Shown here: piece after piece, positions 7,468-11,435 of the stretch
Position numbering within the stretch: position 1 is the first letter of the stretch
How the letters are laid out: every line of letters begins with the position of its first letter
Source: Pseudomonadota bacterium
GTDB lineage: Bacteria; Bdellovibrionota_B; Oligoflexia; Oligoflexales; Bin106
NCBI GenBank assembly: GCA_026710525.1
Contig: JAPOQT010000071.1
Span: 1-11,435, forward strand
Length of the DNA: 11,435 nucleotides
Reading direction: 5' to 3'
Notes under the pieces: generated by a model
What the model was told of the DNA's origin: nothing
The model's database searches: none
What the model saw: the letters and a program-made list of their open reading frames with translations, nothing else
Made by a program: the position numbers and the translations under genes

Positions 7468-7485
7468 TCACAGATACTACTGTGA
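7468..7485. repeat. Short inverted repeat downstream of the protease gene
   Basis: TCACAG and CTGTGA flank a 6-base loop (ATACTA). It lies 22 bases past the protease stop, where a terminator might be. There is no T run after it in the transcription direction, so an intrinsic terminator is not supported. It could equally be a protein-binding site. Confidence 0.35.
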
Positions 7486-7507
7486 GGGTAGCTCTGCAAC
7501 CGATTGA

Positions 7508-8704
7508 CTAATAGATGACAATGAACGATTCAAGTTCTTCTATCATCGGGATGACTTCACTTTCATCAGTCATATTGCGTTCATCGATTGATTCCGCTAG
7601 GTGATTAAGATAGTTTATTTGTTTGTCGATCCAGTCACGGAACTCGTAAATATGAGATGAGGCAAACACAGGCCAACAGCCGGTGACGCTCGACATCGCC
7701 AGTGATTGAAAAAACTTGCCTAATTTTAGTTGGTAAATCAGGTAACGATATGCCATATGAGAAATCAAGCCGATCAGAACATCTTGCTCATATTCCTCAT
7801 GGCGAGTCATAATAGGACCACCAGAATCTCCCAGACAAACACCACTAATATAATCGTCTTGTTTTTGTGATGCAGCAGTAGCCACAAAAAAGAAATGGGG
7901 CGGAAGAGCTAGATGAGAGCGGAGAATGGCTTGGTTCAGAGACTTGAAAATTATTGATCGCGATGTGTTCATTTGTTTGAGTTCCTTTTTATATGGTACA
8001 AAAATATAGGCTTTACCTGAATAGTAGTGTTTTGTTTGCTGAAAATCATATTGATCTTTGGCACTAAGACCGATGCCATAAACAGATACAACCCTAGATT
8101 TTGTCGTATAATCATCCGTTGGCAGATGGGCTGACTCAGCGATAGGAAAGTTAGCGAAAGGCTTTGTTTTAATGATCGCAATATCGTGGCCATAAGGACT
8201 AAGTTTTTTGAATTGATGATGGGTCGCCGATGCTATGATTTGATGTGAGGATATAAATTTTATCGATTTTTGATCTCCATGGCTTTGAGTTATGTACCAG
8301 ATAAACCTAATATTTAAAGGTTGAATTTCGATAGAATCTTTATTAAAAATTTGTTTCTTTTGGTAGCGAGTAAGACAATGAGCAGCAGTGAGGATAAAGC
8401 CGGCGCCAATATGAACCCCAGAACATGAGAATGTCTCACTGGCTAACATATCTGATGTGTATGAATCCTGATGAAATCTTGATGGTAAATAGCTTTCTAT
8501 TTTCACCATATAACCAGGAAAGTCTTGAAAACGATAGGGCTTACCACTGAGAGTGGTCGGATGATGTGTGAGAGATGTTGGTAAACCACAAGCAGTGATG
8601 ATGATGACGATCATCATCATCACTGTTACGCTGATGGTCCAATTAGGTCTGTTGGTCAAGAATCTATTGATAGATAATGCCCTTGACTCAATTACTCGAT
8701 GCAT
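7508..8704 (-). CDS. Trypsin-like (S1 family) serine protease, predicted lipoprotein
   Basis: This is a predicted exported serine endopeptidase of 398 residues. The chymotrypsin-fold triad is complete: His109 in LTAAHCL, Asp174 in HDIAII, and Ser294 in CLGDSGGP. Cys94 and Cys110 are placed like the conserved disulfide around the catalytic histidine. The N terminus has a basic stretch, a hydrophobic core (about 22-37) and a lipobox ITAC (36-39) with Gly after the cysteine. It should therefore be lipidated at Cys39 and probably sorted to the outer membrane if the cell is Gram-negative. The C-terminal tail (about 366-390) is acidic and has no recognised domain. The ATG at 8704 gives a full signal peptide; only a weak GAGAA-type ribosome site precedes it. 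The gene stands alone, 362 bases upstream of the methylase and divergent from the nucleotidyltransferase gene. The substrate is unknown. A link to the restriction operon is not supported. Confidence 0.88.
   Translation of the reverse strand: MHRVIESRALSINRFLTNRPNWTISVTVMMMIVIIITACGLPTSLTHHPTTLSGKPYRFQDFPGYMVKIESYLPSRFHQDSYTSDMLASETFSCSGVHIGAGFILTAAHCLTRYQKKQIFNKDSIEIQPLNIRFIWYITQSHGDQKSIKFISSHQIIASATHHQFKKLSPYGHDIAIIKTKPFANFPIAESAHLPTDDYTTKSRVVSVYGIGLSAKDQYDFQQTKHYYSGKAYIFVPYKKELKQMNTSRSIIFKSLNQAILRSHLALPPHFFFVATAASQKQDDYISGVCLGDSGGPIMTRHEEYEQDVLIGLISHMAYRYLIYQLKLGKFFQSLAMSSVTGCWPVFASSHIYEFRDWIDKQINYLNHLAESIDERNMTDESEVIPMIEELESFIVIY
8593..8625 (-). repeat. Perfect 15-base inverted repeat within the protease signal-peptide codons
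   Basis: The arms, CAGTGATGATGATGA (8593-8607) and its exact reverse complement (8611-8625), are separated by three bases. They cover codons 27-38, which encode the hydrophobic core of the signal peptide (three Met, then Ile/Val codons). In mRNA this would fold into a stable hairpin about 80 bases after the start codon. It may arise simply from runs of ATG and ATC codons, or it may slow translation during export. Confidence 0.8.
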
Positions 8705-8788
8705 TTGGTCGTTCTCATATCATGAAGGAATGAAAGGGCGTGGTATGATGAAGATAAAGCCAGAGTTTGATCATCAGTACGAGATGAG

Positions 8789-8806
8789 GTCACGAAAAAC
8801 TGTGAC
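8789..8806. repeat. Short inverted repeat in the divergent intergenic region
   Basis: GTCAC and GTGAC are separated by 8 bases, between the protease and nucleotidyltransferase genes. The symmetry would suit a dimeric regulator, but arms of 5 bases can occur by chance. Confidence 0.25.
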
Positions 8807-8844
8807 ACTCCTCCTTTAAACATAAAATAATCCATAATGCAAGC

Positions 8845-8873
8845 TATAAATAGATTGATGATTTACTGGTCAA
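8845..8873 (-). promoter_or_regulatory. Candidate promoter of the protease gene
   Basis: On the minus strand TTGACC (8873-8868) is followed by a 17-base spacer and TTTATA (8850-8845). The -35 match is good and the -10 is weak. It would give a leader of roughly 130 bases before the ATG at 8704, crossing the inverted repeat at 8789-8806. No equally convincing rightward promoter for the nucleotidyltransferase gene was found in the same gap. Confidence 0.3.
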
Positions 8874-8878
8874 AAAGT

Positions 8879-8883
8879 GAGGG
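8879..8883 (+). promoter_or_regulatory. Ribosome binding site that fixes the TTG start at 8890
   Basis: GAGGG lies 6 bases before TTG 8890. An in-frame TGA at 8884-8886 rules out any earlier start, and no ATG follows until the conserved region. Confidence 0.6.
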
Positions 8884-8889
8884 TGATTA

Positions 8890-10434
8890 TTGCAGCGAGA
8901 TGAACAAAGGCAAGGTGTTGATTTTATCTTAACAGCATTGCATCAAGCAGGGCATCAAGCCTGGATGGTTGGTGGTTGTGTGCGCGATAAACTCTTAAAC
9001 CTCACTCCCAAAGATTATGATCTGGCTACCACCTTACTCCCTGAACAAGGGCTTGAGTTATTTCGTAAATTGCCACAAACAACGGCGTATCCCTCTGGTA
9101 TTGATCATGGCACTATCACCGTTAACTATGGCAAGAAAGTCGTGTCAGTTGAAATAACAACGCTGCGTCAAGATGTGAAATGTGATGGCAGAAGAGCGAA
9201 AGTTGTTTTTGGCGATTCTCTGGAAAAAGATGCGAGGAGAAGAGATTTTACCATTAATGCCCTCTACGAAGATATGCATGGTAGGATTTATGACTTCGTT
9301 GATGGTCGCCAAGATTTAGAAAACAAGATCCTGCGTTTTGTGGGTGATCCTGGGCAGCGTATTCAAGAAGATGCTCTGAGAATTTTAAGGTTTTTTCGTT
9401 TTGCTCAAAGACTGGGATTTAGTCTTGATCACTATTCTCTCGAGGCCATTAAAAATCATATGATGACGATTTCTTTGCTGTCGAGGGAGCGTGTGTTCGC
9501 AGAGATTTTCAGTCTTTTTAGCGATCTTTCCCTAACAGATGCTATGAACATAGAGAGTCTTAGGGTAGACCTCAAGGAGCAAGAGGATATATTAGCTCAT
9601 CGTCATCACATTTGGTCGCAGATGATGGCATTAAAACTGTTTCATTATTGTGGTCTAGATCAACTCGCTGACAAGGGACACAACTCGCCCACAAGCGGCA
9701 AAGATCACTTGAGGGACACAGAAGATGGTATCAGCAATCAATGTCAGAAGAATTTAGCAATATTTTTACGTTTTGGTGCCAGTGTGCCATCCCATCGGTG
9801 GTTAATATCTCTCCCTATGTCCTTATTTTTTTCTTTGTTTTTTAAGGACAAGATTACTCAACCAGAAGATATGAGACGTTGGTTGCAGTTGTTACGAAGC
9901 AGTCATAGTGACCAGCAAGCCTGTACTTTGTGGTTAGAACTATTTTGTTTATGGTCAAGGATTTTACGTGATCCAGATGATCCAGTCATTTTGTTTGACT
10001 GGATAGAGAGTGCTGAAAAAAAAAGGTTGTTTCAGCCAGTGGCCGTTAAATCAAAACACAGCACAGAACAAACCAAGGCAACAACCTGGAGTCACACCCA
10101 GTGTGTGAGTGTGCAGCAGTGGCTAGCTCAGTTCCTACATCTTTACGGTAGAGGAAGCTACTCCCGAGAAAAAATAGTAATTTCCACCATCGATCATGCT
10201 CTCAACTACCTTCAGGTCTGTGAATTTGCCCTTTATATGAAGGTGTTATTTTATGATAACTTGCCGGCGCCTTATATGTCAGCGAAGGATATTATGGCGA
10301 TGACTAAACTGAAACCAGGTAAAAAGTTGGGAGAGATCATGAGAGAGTTAAAAGTAGCCTTATGGCGTGGGCAAATTCGTAACCAGGAGGAAGCAAAGTT
10401 ATATCTCCTAGCTCTGCAAGGAATAGGTGAGTGA
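8890..10434 (+). CDS. pcnB: Poly(A) polymerase / CCA tRNA nucleotidyltransferase (class II)
   Basis: This enzyme adds nucleotides to RNA 3' ends, either CCA on tRNA or poly(A) tails, in the cytoplasm. The class II nucleotidyltransferase core is complete: GGCVRD (28-33), catalytic DYD (42-44), SGIDHGTITV (69-78), EITTLRQD (88-95), RRDFTINAL (117-125) and EDALRILRFFRFAQRLGF (160-177). The motif after DYD looks more like CCA-type enzymes of several proteobacterial lineages than the gamma-proteobacterial PcnB signature. Function as a CCA-adding enzyme is therefore at least as likely as poly(A) addition. At 514 residues it is longer than the roughly 400-450 I expect. The C-terminal half is divergent. 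It begins with TTG, supported by GAGGG at 8879-8883 and an in-frame stop just upstream. It converges with the AI-2E gene across 16 bases. The family is certain. The symbol and exact activity are less so. Confidence 0.9.
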   Translation: MQRDEQRQGVDFILTALHQAGHQAWMVGGCVRDKLLNLTPKDYDLATTLLPEQGLELFRKLPQTTAYPSGIDHGTITVNYGKKVVSVEITTLRQDVKCDGRRAKVVFGDSLEKDARRRDFTINALYEDMHGRIYDFVDGRQDLENKILRFVGDPGQRIQEDALRILRFFRFAQRLGFSLDHYSLEAIKNHMMTISLLSRERVFAEIFSLFSDLSLTDAMNIESLRVDLKEQEDILAHRHHIWSQMMALKLFHYCGLDQLADKGHNSPTSGKDHLRDTEDGISNQCQKNLAIFLRFGASVPSHRWLISLPMSLFFSLFFKDKITQPEDMRRWLQLLRSSHSDQQACTLWLELFCLWSRILRDPDDPVILFDWIESAEKKRLFQPVAVKSKHSTEQTKATTWSHTQCVSVQQWLAQFLHLYGRGSYSREKIVISTIDHALNYLQVCEFALYMKVLFYDNLPAPYMSAKDIMAMTKLKPGKKLGEIMRELKVALWRGQIRNQEEAKLYLLALQGIGE

Positions 10435-10450
10435 TGTTGTCGACACCTCC

Positions 10451-11435
10451 CTAATCAAAGGTTTGCCACTTCTTGTAATACGCCACCACAATGAGTCCAC
10501 ACACCTTGACCATCGCCAGTAAAGGAATCGCCAGTAATGCCCCCCAAAATCCAAGGAGCGCTGATATTGCTAACACGGTACAGAGGATAACAATGGGATG
10601 CACTCCCACAGAAGAGCCCATTAATTTTGGCGTAATCAGGGCAGCGTCGATGATGCCAACCACAGCAATAACGATAGCAACACCAACAAATAGTGAAATG
10701 GAGGCACCACCTGTGGATAAGATGATAATACTCGATAGCACCGCAGATAGGATCATATCCATCAAGGGAATAAGACGGCCTATGCCGGCAATAATACCCA
10801 CAGTGAAACCAGCCTTGAGACCAATAATTTCAAAGCCAATGCCATAGAGAAAACAAAGGGTTAAAGCCACATAAAACTGTCCTATAATCACCGATTTTAA
10901 TACGGCAGCTAATCTTAAAAAGATTTGTTTGACGGCTGGTAAATGTTTTTTTGGTAAGATTTGGACAAAATAGAGTTTGGTTTCATCAAAATATTGGAGG
11001 CATAAAAACATGACCAAAGGGGCAATGGTCACTGATACTCCAAAAGAGATTAAACCCGGCACCGATGATAAAATAGTGGTCATAGTGGTTTGAAAAAACT
11101 TTGTTAAGTGTTCGCCAGAAAGCAAACCCTGGATAGCGGCATGTGATTGAATTTCAGGAAGACCAAGGGGAATAAGATACTCATTCAGTTTCATTAACCA
11201 TACTGACACCCACTTTGCTCCGTTACTATAAGCATCAGGCGCGAGGAGTAATATTTCTTTTATTTGGGCAATGAGTGACGGCATACCTAATACGAGGGTT
11301 AACCCGACAACACTCCCGAAAATAATAATCGCCGCCATCACAATAGTCAGTCTTGGGATACGGATAATATGAGATAGTGTGCTCACTGTAGGATTGACTA
11401 AGTAAGCAGCCAAACAGCCGACAAAAATAGCAGGC
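10451..11435 (-). CDS. AI-2E family transporter (PerM-like membrane protein), N terminus cut off
   Basis: This is a multi-pass inner-membrane protein of the AI-2E/PerM family. Members have been linked to autoinducer-2 export, and some to ion antiport. The substrate cannot be told from sequence. The frame is open to the right edge (reading PAIFVGCLAAYLVNP at its visible start), so the first residues and start codon are missing. Counting from the TTG codon at 11413, hydrophobic segments lie near 25-50, 115-140, 175-200, 205-225, 226-250 and 275-310. A soluble, less hydrophobic stretch lies near 50-110. Family-like features include the AYLVNP start, PKKHLPAVKQIF (149-160), the GxxxGIIAGIGRLIP region (about 205-217) and TPKLMGSSVGVHPIVIL (260-276). 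The TAG stop at 10451-10453 is 16 bases from the end of the nucleotidyltransferase gene. No clear terminator is visible between them. Confidence 0.88.
   Translation of the reverse strand, partial: PAIFVGCLAAYLVNPTVSTLSHIIRIPRLTIVMAAIIIFGSVVGLTLVLGMPSLIAQIKEILLLAPDAYSNGAKWVSVWLMKLNEYLIPLGLPEIQSHAAIQGLLSGEHLTKFFQTTMTTILSSVPGLISFGVSVTIAPLVMFLCLQYFDETKLYFVQILPKKHLPAVKQIFLRLAAVLKSVIIGQFYVALTLCFLYGIGFEIIGLKAGFTVGIIAGIGRLIPLMDMILSAVLSSIIILSTGGASISLFVGVAIVIAVVGIIDAALITPKLMGSSVGVHPIVILCTVLAISALLGFWGALLAIPLLAMVKVCGLIVVAYYKKWQTFD

Larger units (their letters stand above)
7146..7507. other. AT-rich intergenic region between the protease and the methylase operon
   Basis: No credible gene is seen on either strand. 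The part next to the methylase (7146-7330) is extremely AT-rich, much more than any neighbouring gene, and holds the candidate operon promoter. The part nearer the protease has a small inverted repeat (7468-7485) and an 8-base direct repeat TACTACTG (7423-7430 and 7475-7482). I see no tRNA, CRISPR or transposon end. Confidence 0.6.

Noticed and set aside
7508..8704. Trypsin-like protease as an effector of the neighbouring defence operon
   Set aside because: It has a signal peptide and lipobox, so it acts outside the cytoplasm. It also has its own spacer of 362 bases and no coupling to the operon.
8694..8808. Leader peptide from GTG 8808 overlapping the protease start
   Set aside because: The frame is open for about 37 codons, but the ribosome-site-like sequence directly abuts the GTG, so initiation there is not credible.
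10435..10450. Terminator between the nucleotidyltransferase and AI-2E genes
   Set aside because: The 16-base gap contains only a short TGTCGACA palindrome and no T run, which is not enough to call a terminator.

Overview
The window looks like chromosomal DNA of a moderately AT-rich Gram-negative bacterium. The evidence is a class I ribonucleotide reductase with a C-terminal CxxC tail, a class II tRNA nucleotidyltransferase, an AI-2E-type membrane protein and a lipoprotein with a lipobox. The nucleotidyltransferase's CDGRRA and RRDFTINAL motifs and the exported trypsin-like protease suggest a proteobacterial or Bdellovibrionota-like lineage. This placement is inference from remembered family patterns and is weak.

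Layout from left to right: the 3' part of nrdA (+, cut by the left edge) ends at 1094. It converges on a three-gene leftward operon (about 7145 down to 1120): an MmeI/YeeA-type DNA adenine methylase, a superfamily 2 helicase interrupted by a -1 frameshift near 3607-3610, and a T5orf172-type GIY-YIG nuclease. A very AT-rich gap (7146-7507) separates this operon from a leftward trypsin-like lipoprotein protease (7508-8704). A 185-base divergent gap follows. Then comes a rightward poly(A)/CCA tRNA nucleotidyltransferase (8890-10434, TTG start), which converges on the 3' part of an AI-2E family transporter gene (-, cut by the right edge).

The accessory element is the methylase-helicase-nuclease operon. 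I read it as an ATP-dependent restriction-modification system. The methylase has its SAM motif, NPPY motif and target-recognition region, but I cannot find the D...ExK nuclease motif that MmeI-like enzymes carry at the N terminus. Cleavage would then come from the GIY-YIG protein, working with the helicase. The helicase C terminus and the nuclease N terminus contain a similar segment (HNR-P-SS-D), which may be how the two subunits meet or how both touch DNA. The genes are tightly coupled: a 22-base overlap between methylase and helicase, then a 25-base gap to the nuclease.

The helicase frame is broken by one missing base in a homopolymer. An A_AAA_AAA heptamer lies in frame two codons before the resulting stop, so ribosomal or transcriptional slippage could restore part of the protein. 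The system may be decaying (modification kept, restriction lost), may be expressed by slippage, or the break may be a sequence error. The flanking nrdA, nucleotidyltransferase and AI-2E genes look like ordinary housekeeping content.
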